60,753 nt of DNA from Saprospiraceae bacterium (GCA_022842725.1 JALHOZ010000025.1:1-60753); one strand, 5' to 3'; positions 35,852 to 44,279 are shown, counted from the stretch's first letter. The notes: generated by a model not told the origin, from the letters alone. Numbers and translations: made by a program.

Positions 35852-36556
35852 ATGAAACATTATAAATTATTTATTTTCATTTCATTATTTATGATTATTT
35901 CTATAAATGTCAACTCCCAAAAAATACAACTCGAAGGATATGGAGGCCATTCCTATTTTCTTAAAAAAAATGCCGGTGGATATGATTTGGGCATCGGAAT
36001 CAACTATATATTAACAAAAACCTCTAAGATAGGAATCTCCTTAGGACACTCATATAATGATAGATCTCCTTTACCATCGGATCTTACGGATGCTAAAATT
36101 GTACTTAAAGAAGAATCCAACAGATTGCCGCTAGGAAATGGATTTTCTTCTTGGTTAGAAGACGATGCTTGGCCTAATATCAGATTAGAAGAACAACCCA
36201 ACAGATATTTTAGATTTAATATGGGTATACATTACACTTTTTCTAACCTAATAAAAAAAGATCACAACTTCATTGTATCTTTAGGTGCCATTATCAGTCA
36301 TAGAGATGAAAGTGAATTAATTAAAATAGTAGAAACATCAAAATTAAGAGGCCTCTTTTTAAGACCTACTGACGACCATTCTATTCCTATTTTCAGTTAT
36401 AATACTTACCTTGATGCCGGTTTAAAATGTGACTTTACGTATGTTTTTAAAAAATTCAAAGCCTTAGACTTGGGTTACAGATCATCGTTAATGATTTATC
36501 CAAAGTCAGGAGATATTATAATCAATAACGGATTGATAATCTCTTTATGCCCATAA
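35852..36556 (+). CDS. Outer-membrane beta-barrel-type protein (cassette 1)
   Basis: A 234-residue protein with a signal peptide (residues 1-22, ending NVNSQ) and amphipathic strands throughout (GIGINYILTKTSKIGISLGHSY, in parts; FRFNMGIHYTFSN; GLKCDFTYVFKKFKALDLGYRSS). It begins 9 bases after the previous gene, so they are cotranscribed. Function unknown; size fits small OmpW/PorT-like barrels, but I see no family signature. Confidence 0.7.
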   Translation: MKHYKLFIFISLFMIISINVNSQKIQLEGYGGHSYFLKKNAGGYDLGIGINYILTKTSKIGISLGHSYNDRSPLPSDLTDAKIVLKEESNRLPLGNGFSSWLEDDAWPNIRLEEQPNRYFRFNMGIHYTFSNLIKKDHNFIVSLGAIISHRDESELIKIVETSKLRGLFLRPTDDHSIPIFSYNTYLDAGLKCDFTYVFKKFKALDLGYRSSLMIYPKSGDIIINNGLIISLCP

Positions 36557-36584
36557 GTTTTGAGACAATTATTGACTTCGCTTT

Positions 36585-36713
36585 TGCAAAAAAGAAAAAA
36601 CATATTTTTTTGAAGAAGAGGTTAAATATGAATTCAGAATCACCGTCGAAAACGAAGATCTGATGAAAATAAAAGGAGGCGGTCAGGTTTGTCCGGAAGA
36701 GGAGGGAGAGTAG
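36585..36713 (+). pseudogene. 3' fragment of the HTH-IKGGG gene (cassette 1)
   Basis: An open fragment of 42 codons encodes CKKEKTYFFEEEVKYEFRIT-VENEDLMKIKGGG-QVCPEEEGE, nearly identical to the last part of the complete gene at 39530-39823. The HTH half is missing; homology starts abruptly at about 36581, 25 bases after the preceding stop. The third-position changes (GTC/GTT, AAA/AAG, GAA/GAG) show that it diverged while coding or recently after. Confidence 0.88.
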
Positions 36714-36734
36714 GAAGGCAATTTTATTAAAGAT

Positions 36735-37087
36735 AAGTTTTTTTATGAAAAAAATATTATTTCCTCATCCAAAACATCACCAATAATTTTATTCTGCTAT
36801 CAAGGAATTATTTTGTTAAATCAAAATTATATTATGTATATATGTCATTACACAAAATCGGTAAATACATTCCGTGAACATGGAATAAAAAAATATTTCA
36901 AACTGCCAATTTTTGGCAGTATGTGCACATACCTTTGTAAAGTTGATTTGATTCAAAGATACAAAAGGTGTTGTTGTACATCATGCTGACCATGAGGCCA
37001 CATAGCAGAATATTTACAACCGGGGAGTACCCTTACCCGGCGGAATCATAAGTATGAGGAAGCGATTAAAAAGAGAGGGGGTAATAT
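36735..37087 (+). repeat. Noncoding cassette-leader element, copy B
   Basis: Second copy of the element at 32835-33196. The palindrome is CTGCCAA-TTT-TTGGCAG (36903-36919) and the -7 box TACCTTTG (36930-36937), again at 10 bases. The arms are conserved while the spacer changed, which supports a selected palindrome. The leader ends 50 bases before the first gene of cassette 2, so it would be a 5' untranslated region of about 190 bases. The short frame MKKILFPHPKHH is kept with synonymous changes and then stops. Confidence 0.75.
36903..36937 (+). promoter_or_regulatory. Palindromic operator plus -7 box of cassette 2
   Basis: Same architecture as 33006-33040, with identical palindrome arms and spacing. 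Predicted to drive the genes 37138-39210. Confidence 0.5.
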
Positions 37088-37137
37088 GTTAGCATGGATT
37101 AGTGAAAAATAATTAGAACAATCCTTAACAAAAAGTC

Positions 37138-37869
37138 ATGCAAAGTAATTTAATTTCCTTATTTTTTATTTTACTAGTTACAACTTGCCATATAAATGGG
37201 CAAGTTGTAACTTTTGGATTTGGTCCAACTTATTTAATGGACAAAACAAAAGTTAGTTTACATCCGGAAATTCTTGGAAAAAGCAGTGGAAATGATGATT
37301 GGTTTTTAAATTTTAAATATATCCATTTTTTAAATACTAAATGGCAAATTTATGGAAGTTATACAAAATATCCAATTAGAACATATTACAATTTTAATAA
37401 TAATGGCAATGAAAGTGGAAGTCTTGGGTGGAGTGGTTCGAACGTAAAAAGGATAGATTTTGGACTGGTATATGATATATTTGATAAAAGTAATTTTATT
37501 GTAAATTTTAATTTAGGTATTGGGATTCAAAATTCAACTTCCAGAGATGTTGGTATTATAGGTAGTGAAGTACCTGATGGCATCAAGCCCGATAATTTTG
37601 AACTTTTGGAAGATATTGAAGCCTTTGCTTATTCCAGAACTCAAATAGTTCCAGTTATTGGTTTGAAATTTGGCTATGCATTTTGGGGTAGATTGGAGTT
37701 GTTTATGGATATTCAGCAGGTATTTGGTCATAAAATCATTCAAGAATTAAGGATGAGTTACACTTATAAAGGAATAGAACAACCACAAGCAATAAGTTAC
37801 TCAGATGGAACTGGTCGATTTTATGCATTAGGAATCGGGTATAGGTTTGTAAAGCCCAAGGAAAAATAA
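37138..37869 (+). CDS. Outer-membrane beta-barrel-type protein (cassette 2)
   Basis: A 243-residue protein with signal peptide (cleaved near CHINGQ) and repeated amphipathic strands (VVTFGFGPTYLMD, WQIYGSYTKYPIRTYYNF, IVPVIGLKFGYAFWGRLELFMDIQQVFG, quoted in parts). It ends GIGYRFVKPKEK. The size and pattern resemble small porin-like or OmpA-barrel proteins. First gene of a tight operon (spacers 8 and 1 bases). Confidence 0.7.
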   Translation: MQSNLISLFFILLVTTCHINGQVVTFGFGPTYLMDKTKVSLHPEILGKSSGNDDWFLNFKYIHFLNTKWQIYGSYTKYPIRTYYNFNNNGNESGSLGWSGSNVKRIDFGLVYDIFDKSNFIVNFNLGIGIQNSTSRDVGIIGSEVPDGIKPDNFELLEDIEAFAYSRTQIVPVIGLKFGYAFWGRLELFMDIQQVFGHKIIQELRMSYTYKGIEQPQAISYSDGTGRFYALGIGYRFVKPKEK

Positions 37870-37877
37870 TATTAAAC

Positions 37878-38570
37878 ATGCTTAAAAATAAAATGAACGT
37901 ATATACATTTCGTTTGGCTATTCTGATAATACAATTATTTGGAGGGCAGGTATACAGCCAATCTACCCATCAGGTAGAATTACGGTCAGGAATAATTTTT
38001 TTTGACAGCAAAGTAGCCAAAGGTGATTTCTTGGAAAGTGCCAGGGGCTGGGGAAGTCAGACTGATCTGACCTTTTTTAAATCTTTTGATATAAACAGAA
38101 AATTCAAGCCTGTTTTGGGTATCGGTTACACAAACTTTTTGTATTGGAACGTAGATTTTTTTGACTTATTACCTCAAGTTTTAGAACCTCCTTATTCTTA
38201 TGATTCTTTTGGAGGTGATTTTACATCACATTATTTAAATATTAAGTATGGTTTGTGTATAGACATATATAAAGAAAAATTAAAAACAAATATCATGGGA
38301 AGTCACTATATACTTCTGCACAAGGATTTACAAGGTTTTAACCAAAATCGTAGTTTTATGAATATTGATATTGGATTTACATATCAGTTAAGCAAAAAAT
38401 ACACATTGAGCCTTTCTACACCATTAACCATACATCCAATCGTTCAGGATCCTGTACAAAGAATTTTAAATCATGGTACTAATCCATATTTTGAAAGATT
38501 TGTTGAAATGAATGGCATCTTAATCGGCTTAATATACAGATTTCAAACATCTTCATCCTCTAAAAATTAA
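37878..38570 (+). CDS. Outer-membrane beta-barrel-type protein (cassette 2)
   Basis: A 230-residue protein; the signal peptide ends near QVYSQS, and Met1 or Met6 (37893) could be the start. The C-terminal half aligns with the next protein (LNIKYGLCIDIYKEKL...NRSFMNIDIGFTYQLSKKY against AIIKYGLSKRIYLDNL...RRAFTNAEVGLSYNINERF), so the two arose by duplication. No function known. Confidence 0.7.
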   Translation: MLKNKMNVYTFRLAILIIQLFGGQVYSQSTHQVELRSGIIFFDSKVAKGDFLESARGWGSQTDLTFFKSFDINRKFKPVLGIGYTNFLYWNVDFFDLLPQVLEPPYSYDSFGGDFTSHYLNIKYGLCIDIYKEKLKTNIMGSHYILLHKDLQGFNQNRSFMNIDIGFTYQLSKKYTLSLSTPLTIHPIVQDPVQRILNHGTNPYFERFVEMNGILIGLIYRFQTSSSSKN

Positions 38571-38571
38571 T

Positions 38572-39210
38572 ATGATGAAACTTCTGACATTTTTAATCCA
38601 TATTATTGTCTTCCTGATACAAAGCCAATTCTCTTATACACAGGATTATTATCAAATAACATTTAGATATAATATTTTAAATCATGTGCCCGGCAACTTA
38701 CCCAAAGAACTAAAAAATAATTGGCAAACATCCAGTAACACATTTGAACTTATTTTAGATAAAACATTGACTATTAATGATCACTTCAACCTGAATGCCG
38801 GATTAGGTTTTTCTGTTTTTCGATTTTCAAATTCTAATCTGTTTTCTCTTGACAATATCAGGCAAAGTAACTATGCTATTATAAAATATGGTTTAAGCAA
38901 AAGAATTTATTTAGATAATTTATTCCTTAATCTGGATATTTTACATTATGTGTTAGCCCGTAAAGAAAAACAGGATGATAATCAAAGAAGGGCTTTCACA
39001 AATGCCGAGGTGGGTCTCTCATACAACATAAACGAACGTTTCAAAATTTCATTCAGCAGTCCGTTTACATTGTACAGCATGTTTTTATTGAGAATAGGAA
39101 CCGGAAATATTGCCAACAATGAACCCATAACAAGATATAACAGTAAGGTGCGTAATTACGGGCTTAATTTTGGCTTTACATATACTTTTAAAAATAATCG
39201 GATTAATTGA
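38572..39210 (+). CDS. Outer-membrane beta-barrel-type protein (cassette 2)
   Basis: A 212-residue paralogue of the preceding protein, starting 1 base after its stop. Signal peptide MMKLLTFLIHIIVFLIQSQFS-type, then amphipathic strands ending YGLNFGFTYTFKNN. Function unknown. Last structural gene of cassette 2. Confidence 0.7.
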   Translation: MMKLLTFLIHIIVFLIQSQFSYTQDYYQITFRYNILNHVPGNLPKELKNNWQTSSNTFELILDKTLTINDHFNLNAGLGFSVFRFSNSNLFSLDNIRQSNYAIIKYGLSKRIYLDNLFLNLDILHYVLARKEKQDDNQRRAFTNAEVGLSYNINERFKISFSSPFTLYSMFLLRIGTGNIANNEPITRYNSKVRNYGLNFGFTYTFKNNRIN

Positions 39211-39529
39211 CAAAAGAGATATTAAAAATTACAAATAAAGGTGGCATACTTTACGCTAAACAATAACAAGAAGCCAATCTATTTATTTTAAAAAAGACAA
39301 CAGGCGACACAACATCAGATTTTTCATTAAATTGTTTTGAAATATTACTGAATCCGATGTACTTTTGAGATACCTGTATTAACTTCTTGTCCTGGAGTTG
39401 TCCCATTAACAACGACCATTGTTTTGACAATTCATCTGATTGTCTTGTACTATTATGTAAACTATGATTCCAGAAATAGAATCATAAAAATTGAAAGAAT
39501 TATTTTGAAAAAATTAAAAAAATATTATT
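39211..39529. other. Intergenic region before the HTH gene
   Basis: About 320 AT-rich bases with no credible gene. A 7-bp stem ATGATTC/GAATCAT at about 39463-39484 lies 45 bases before the HTH gene. Confidence 0.4.
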
Positions 39530-39823
39530 ATGAAATTAATGAACGAAGCACAATTGGTAGAGAGACTGTTTTGTCTGATCAAAAGAAAAGCTACAGGCAA
39601 CATAATTCAGCTGGCTGACAAACTCAACGTAAGTACACGAACGGTATACCGACTTATGACAGAAATGAAAGAATCCGGTCTCCCTGTCAAATATTGCAAA
39701 AAAGAAAAAACATACTACTTTGAAGAAGAGGTTAAATATGAATTCAGAATCACCGTTGGCAATGAAGATCTGATGAAGATAAAAGGAGGCGGTCAGGTTT
39801 GTCCGGAGGAGGAGGGAGAGTAA
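39530..39823 (+). CDS. Small HTH protein with double-glycine leader-like C-terminus
   Basis: A 97-residue protein. Residues 5-60 form a DeoR/HTH_11-type helix-turn-helix (QLADKLNVSTRTVYRLMTEM, the recognition part STRTVYRLM). After a short beta stretch (YYFEEEVKYEFRITV) the end reads NEDLMKIKGGG-QVCPEEEGE. The segment LMKIKGGG resembles the double-glycine cleavage site of Bacteroidota natural-product and bacteriocin leader peptides (..EEMKxIKGGG..C), leaving a 9-10-residue tail with one Cys. The fusion with a DNA-binding domain is unusual. A truncated second copy at 36585-36713 keeps exactly this tail. Confidence 0.8.
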   Translation: MKLMNEAQLVERLFCLIKRKATGNIIQLADKLNVSTRTVYRLMTEMKESGLPVKYCKKEKTYYFEEEVKYEFRITVGNEDLMKIKGGGQVCPEEEGE

Positions 39824-39878
39824 ACAAAAGGAAATTTGTTTTTATCATGTTCTATTTGTTTTATAAGTCAAAAAAATC

Positions 39879-40799
39879 TCATTCTAATGCCAACTCCGCA
39901 AATACCGCATCCAAACTTCTGCCGATGCCATCTCCTTTCCATTCTTCAGCACCGGGTATCACAACGGTACCGGCTTTAACTTCTGCCAGGCTTCTACCGG
40001 ACACAATACACGATTGTCCGAATTCCAGGAGTTTTTCAAGATAGTTTTGAAATGCACGCACATCTTCCACATTGCCGGTGACCTGATATCCTTCGCCTTT
40101 GTGACCAAAGATAAAAACCGTGTCTTTGGAAAAGGTATGCAACACCTTATCCAGAACCTGAACCCACGACTGTATGTTAGCACCCGCCGTTTTATCGATG
40201 TAAGGAAAACGACGGTTGAAAATCAGATCGGCAAGATGGGCAACGTTGGCTTTTTCATAATGGACCACAGCATCGCCGTTGGTATGTGCCGGACCAAAAT
40301 AATACAATCTGATGTCTTCATCACCGACCTCAAACCGGGTGGTATCCGAAAATGAGACCGTCGGAAACACCGCTTTATCCATGGCATTTTGTTCTGCGGC
40401 GACCCTTTTATAATGATTTATGGCATTCTCATGGGCTACGTGCACTCCGATTCTATCCTTGAGGACGATATTTCCGGATGTGTGATCACCATGATGATGG
40501 GTATTGATGAGCAGGTCAATTTTTTGACCTTTATGATATTTATCTATTTCGGCCAACAGGTTTTTTGCCTGATCAGGAAATTGTGTATCTACAACAGATA
40601 CAGCATTTTTGCGAATGGACCAGCCGATAGTGCCGCCTTTTTCTTCAAAATAACCAACACCTCTTCGAATTTCTTCAAAGCGATAGGTTCCGGAATTTAC
40701 AGAGGAAATCGGGATCATCCTGTTTGTTTTACATCCTGCAAATATAGCAAACCCGGCCGCTGTCATGGCAGATTGTCGGATAAAATTTCTTCTTAACAT
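39879..40799 (-). CDS. MBL-fold metallohydrolase, exported
   Basis: A 306-residue metallo-beta-lactamase-fold protein. The N-terminus LRRNFIRQSAMTAAGFAIFAGC combines an RR twin-arginine-like motif with a lipobox Cys, so it is probably a Tat-exported lipoprotein. The metal site INTHHHGDHTSGN and later ligands (YFGPAHTNGD, FIFGHKGEG) are complete. Substrate unknown; the closest functional types are broad-range lactonase/phosphodiesterase-like MBL enzymes. It is on the opposite strand to the HTH cassette and its stop lies 55 bases past the HTH stop. Confidence 0.88.
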   Translation of the reverse strand: MLRRNFIRQSAMTAAGFAIFAGCKTNRMIPISSVNSGTYRFEEIRRGVGYFEEKGGTIGWSIRKNAVSVVDTQFPDQAKNLLAEIDKYHKGQKIDLLINTHHHGDHTSGNIVLKDRIGVHVAHENAINHYKRVAAEQNAMDKAVFPTVSFSDTTRFEVGDEDIRLYYFGPAHTNGDAVVHYEKANVAHLADLIFNRRFPYIDKTAGANIQSWVQVLDKVLHTFSKDTVFIFGHKGEGYQVTGNVEDVRAFQNYLEKLLEFGQSCIVSGRSLAEVKAGTVVIPGAEEWKGDGIGRSLDAVFAELALE

Positions 40800-40892
40800 G
40801 GTTAATAATCATATTTATGGTAAATATACTATTTCTTTTATTTAGGTGAAAAAAAATACAATCCAATCTTAAAAAATCCTGACAAATAAATA

Positions 40893-40926
40893 AAAAAAAA
40901 GGAGGTCAAAACAACCTCCTTTTTTT
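40893..40926. terminator. Terminator hairpin with A/T flanks
   Basis: AAAAAAAAGGAGGT and ACCTCCTTTTTTT pair around CAAAACA. On the minus strand it is 20 bases downstream of the stop of the 161-residue protein gene. Confidence 0.75.
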
Positions 40927-40946
40927 TACGGATATATCGAAACAGG

Positions 40947-41432
40947 TCAGGCAGAAAATCCTACGCTGCTGTTGATTTGTTTAGACCATTTTTCGGATTT
41001 GGACAGTTGGTCTGAAACCTGAAAATCTTTTTCCAATGAAAAAAGATCAAAAACTTTTTCTCCTCCCTGACTCAGAACAAATAGCAATTGTATTTTGTCG
41101 ATGATTTCAGAACTACCGGATGCCGTCGTGACGCTTTTTTTGAGGGTGCGTACTTTACATTCTTTGATCTGTTCAAAAGAAAGGCAATCGTATGCTTCCG
41201 GCGTCTGAACATCCGGGGTAAAACAAACGAGCTTCTGATTGGTATCGATAGCAAGTCCTTTTTGGTTGTACAATTCTATGTTGCCTGAAGAAAAACCTTT
41301 AGGTCCGGCAAACGTGGAAAACGTTTTTTGAAGGTTTTTTTTGTTATTGTTTCTGGCCAGATACATCCATACAAACGGGATGATGATCAATGCCATAATG
41401 ATGATAGAAAATAAAATATTTCCTGATTCCAT
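40947..41432 (-). CDS. Hypothetical single-pass membrane protein
   Basis: A 161-residue protein with one N-terminal transmembrane helix (ILFSIIIMALIIIPFVWMYLA) and a soluble domain with regular beta content (GLAIDTNQKLVCFTP, SFEQIKECKVRTLKKS, IQLLFVLSQGGEKVFDLF) that looks PH-like. The layout is that of small Bacteroidota membrane proteins of unknown function. It has its own terminator. Confidence 0.7.
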   Translation of the reverse strand: MESGNILFSIIIMALIIIPFVWMYLARNNNKKNLQKTFSTFAGPKGFSSGNIELYNQKGLAIDTNQKLVCFTPDVQTPEAYDCLSFEQIKECKVRTLKKSVTTASGSSEIIDKIQLLFVLSQGGEKVFDLFSLEKDFQVSDQLSKSEKWSKQINSSVGFSA

Positions 41433-41579
41433 GGTTGTTTATTTTTTGATAATTAATGGTTGATTGCCCCCAAACCGAAGACAAAATAAAAATATAAAAA
41501 TGTTACCATCTTGATTGCAAAAACAATCAGATGATCTTTGCCCGAACCTTATAAAGGTTTGGCTACCAACATTTATGTA

Positions 41580-41936
41580 TTACCAAAAAAAATGAAACGG
41601 AAATAACGCCGCTGAAAGAAGGGAAACAGCAACAGAAGATGAAAATACCTGATTGTATTCCCGGAAACTTTGTTCCAAAACGCCTTTGTTAAATACTTCA
41701 AACATTTTGTACCCAAAACCAAAAGATTGATAGTCGTTTTGCTGAAAAGAAGATGTTTGCTGAAGGTTTTTTTCTAAAGTAGCCGCAAAGGTTAAGGAAG
41801 TATATCCTGCTTTAACTTCGTAGTGATTTTTTTTTCCTGAAGGCAAAAAAACTGGTTTTACCGGATTTCCAAACAAAGGAAACAGGTAGAAACATAATAA
41901 CAATAAAGAAGATAAAGTCCTTTTAATCGGATTCAT
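41580..41936 (-). CDS. Small exported protein, hypothetical
   Basis: A 118-residue protein starting MNPIKRTLSSLLLLCFYLFPLFG, a signal peptide. I reject the longer frame from 42029 because the -7 box TATCTTTG lies just before this ATG. The mature part (GYTSLTFAATLEKNLQQT, ALFPFHFFW at the end) has no family I recognise. The C-terminus is hydrophobic and may be a membrane anchor. Confidence 0.6.
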   Translation of the reverse strand: MNPIKRTLSSLLLLCFYLFPLFGNPVKPVFLPSGKKNHYEVKAGYTSLTFAATLEKNLQQTSSFQQNDYQSFGFGYKMFEVFNKGVLEQSFREYNQVFSSSVAVSLLSAALFPFHFFW

Positions 41937-41940
41937 AATA

Positions 41941-41948
41941 CAAAGATA
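41941..41948 (-). promoter_or_regulatory. -7 element TATCTTTG, 4 bases before an ATG
   Basis: On the minus strand TATCTTTG-TATT-ATG. The transcription start would fall on or within a few bases of the start codon, so the mRNA may be leaderless or nearly so. Confidence 0.5.
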
Positions 41949-42072
41949 CAGGAAAAATAGTTTGGTTTTATTAATGAATTGATAATGTGTGTAAAATGAT
42001 GTCATTTTGTTACTTCCGAAAGCTGGCATTTGTACACTTCATTTCAAAAACGAAGTGCACATTTACCCTACC

Positions 42073-43494
42073 CTATTCGCTTAGTTTTTTGATCATGCCG
42101 TTAAAAATCAATCCATGAAACGGAAGCACTGCATACCAGTACAATCTGCCCAAAACGCCAAGGGGACGAAACGTAGCGGTTTGATGTAATATATTGTTTT
42201 CGTCAATTCTGAATTCGAGCCATGCCTCGCCCGGAAGTTTCATTTCAGCGTATAATAAAAGCCTTTTTTCAGATTTTTCTGCAAGGAGAACCCGCCAGAA
42301 ATCCAGTGCGTCACCTGTAAAAATTTCCGTTTGACTTTTGCGTCCTCTGCGCATGCCCACACCACCAAAAAGCTGGTCAATAAATCCTCTGATTTCCCAA
42401 AGGATATTGCCGTAATACCATCCGTTCTGGCCACCTATTGACCAGATTTTTTCAAGCGTGCGCGGGAGGTCGACCACCTTACGGCTGCGGACGTCCAAAA
42501 AACAACCATTGACCGGAACTTCGATATATCTTGATATTCCTTCGCGGAGGATATCGCTTGTCAGAGCGTCTTTCCAGCTTGATATCACCTGATTTTGTTC
42601 GATTTTGCCAAATGCCAGGCGAATAGATGTTTCATAATCTATCAGGGTAATGCCCAACATGGATGCAAGGTCATTCGGTCTGCAAATCACCTCCACCTTC
42701 ATGCTGTTGACCAGATTTTTGGCCAGAGCGTAGGAGGTAGAGGTTACAAAATACAACCAATAGGAAGAAATTTTAGGTGTCATCACGGGAACAACAAAAA
42801 TATACCTCTTCAGCTTGCGGATTTTGGCAAAAGACAACAACATGGTTTTATAACTCAACACATCCGGTCCGCCGATATCATAAACATTTCCGAATGTGGC
42901 AGGTACATCCCTGACACCGTCCAAAAACTGAATCACATTGCGAATGGCGATAGGTTGACATTTGGTTTTTAACCATTTAGGGGTAATCATGACCGGGAGT
43001 TTTTCGACCAGATCCCTGATGATTTCAAACGATGCACTTCCGGAACCTACGATGATACCGGCACGGAGTGTTGTCAGGGCATACGAACCTTCTGTTAAAA
43101 TATCTTCTACTTTTTTTCTGGACGTAAGGTGGCGTGACAATTCTTTTTCATTGACGATGCCACTGAGATAGATGACCTGGCGAACAGTGGTTTGGTTCAT
43201 TCTGTTTTTAAAATTTTCTGCACAGGATTCTTCGAGATTTTCAAAATCTGATCCCACAGACGACATGGAATGAATGAGGTAGTACGCAATATCAATATCT
43301 TCCGGAATAAAACGCACAGAATCCGGGTTGAGAAAATCTACTTCAATAACCGTGATATTTTGTCTACTGTAATTATGATAATTAAATCTTTTGGCATCAC
43401 GGACACAACAAACCACATGATGACCTTTTTCCAGCAAAACGGGAAGCAATCTTTGTCCGATATATCCGGTCACACCGGTGAGTAAGATTTTCAT
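42073..43494 (-). CDS. SDR-family NAD(P)-binding protein with DUF2867
   Basis: A 473-residue protein of the YbjT-like atypical SDR type. N-terminal Rossmann motif LLTGVTGYIGQRLLPVLLEKG; middle part YLIHSMSS, TLRAGIIVGSGS and YDIGGPDVLSYKTML are typical of NAD-dependent epimerase-like proteins. The C-terminal DUF2867 domain (about 320-473) contains GDALDFWRVLL and GEAWLEFRI, ending LGRLYWYAVLPFHGLIF. Such proteins occur widely in Bacteroidota; the substrate is unknown. Single gene, no clear promoter seen. Confidence 0.87.
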   Translation of the reverse strand: MKILLTGVTGYIGQRLLPVLLEKGHHVVCCVRDAKRFNYHNYSRQNITVIEVDFLNPDSVRFIPEDIDIAYYLIHSMSSVGSDFENLEESCAENFKNRMNQTTVRQVIYLSGIVNEKELSRHLTSRKKVEDILTEGSYALTTLRAGIIVGSGSASFEIIRDLVEKLPVMITPKWLKTKCQPIAIRNVIQFLDGVRDVPATFGNVYDIGGPDVLSYKTMLLSFAKIRKLKRYIFVVPVMTPKISSYWLYFVTSTSYALAKNLVNSMKVEVICRPNDLASMLGITLIDYETSIRLAFGKIEQNQVISSWKDALTSDILREGISRYIEVPVNGCFLDVRSRKVVDLPRTLEKIWSIGGQNGWYYGNILWEIRGFIDQLFGGVGMRRGRKSQTEIFTGDALDFWRVLLAEKSEKRLLLYAEMKLPGEAWLEFRIDENNILHQTATFRPLGVLGRLYWYAVLPFHGLIFNGMIKKLSE

Positions 43495-43709
43495 GATTGA
43501 TTATGTTTATAAAAATTATAAGGATATCTTTTGGTTCAACCTCCGTTTATGGTATAGACGATGATAAGAAGGGTAAAATACATTCCATCGGTAATATCGA
43601 AACACAGCTGCGGGCGTTATGTTTCTTGTGATCCAATATAATAATTTTAAGCTGAGGAGGAGACTCGCTCATGTTGTGAAAACTGATTGTTTCAGACACA
43701 CCTGCGATA

Positions 43710-43772
43710 GTGATAGTAGCGAACACGCAGCGAAGCGGAGTATAGCGGATAGCACGGGCTGAAAGCATCGCC
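43710..43772. repeat. REP-like GC-rich noncoding segment
   Basis: GAACACGCAGCGAAGCGG and AGTATAGCGGATAGCACGGG are much more GC-rich than the region and have the look of a dispersed palindromic extragenic repeat, but only one copy is present in the window. Confidence 0.35.
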
Positions 43773-43786
43773 CAAAATATAAAAAA

Positions 43787-43810
43787 AATGCCCCCAAAAA
43801 AGGAGGCATT
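43787..43810 (-). terminator. Terminator downstream of the small lipoprotein gene
   Basis: AATGCCCCC and GGAGGCATT pair with one mismatch around an A-rich loop; on the minus strand the stem is followed by a T run. It lies about 85 bases after the stop at 43893. Confidence 0.55.
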
Positions 43811-43892
43811 GTTCAAAAAGCCAACCGCTGTAAAATATTTTCAATAGTTTTTTTCATAGTCAGAAAGCAGTTTTGAGCAGTTTTAAGCAGTT

Positions 43893-44279
43893 TTATTCAG
43901 GTCTGAATTCCCAGCTTGCATTTTTCGCAGCACAGTTGATTTTTACGGTCCCGTTCGGGTAGCGAAAGTGTAATTCATTGCTTTTAAGTGCCAGATACCT
44001 GAGATTGTCCACCGACAATCTTTCATGGTGAATGTTTACGGTAGTTTCATGAGTTTGAGGGTCGTTGAATGATACCAGGAGTTTTCCGTCATGTTGTAAA
44101 ATATGAATTTCTTCATTTTCGAAAATGATCGGTTTGGTGATTTCAATAGTGTCTTTAGTTGTTCTTGGCATTAACATAAATGTTAAAGCTACGAAACCGG
44201 CAGGTGAAGAAAATCCTTCGCCTTTTTCGCAAGAAAAAAGAGAAGAAGCGATGAGTAAAAAGATAAAGAAATTTTTCAT
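43893..44279 (-). CDS. Small lipoprotein, hypothetical
   Basis: A 128-residue protein with a lipobox SSLFSC (Cys17). The mature part is predicted beta-rich (EEIHILQHDGKLLVSF, TTVNIHHERLSVDNLRYLAL) and includes a single Cys near the C-terminus (KINCAAKNASWEF). No family recognised. It has a good promoter at 44319-44351, and three related palindromes lie just upstream of that. Confidence 0.65.
   Translation of the reverse strand: MKNFFIFLLIASSLFSCEKGEGFSSPAGFVALTFMLMPRTTKDTIEITKPIIFENEEIHILQHDGKLLVSFNDPQTHETTVNIHHERLSVDNLRYLALKSNELHFRYPNGTVKINCAAKNASWEFRPE

Noticed and set aside
43547-43816. Minus-strand 89-codon frame beside the SDR gene
   Set aside because: It covers a REP-like segment and a terminator hairpin; the translation has no domain and no signal peptide.
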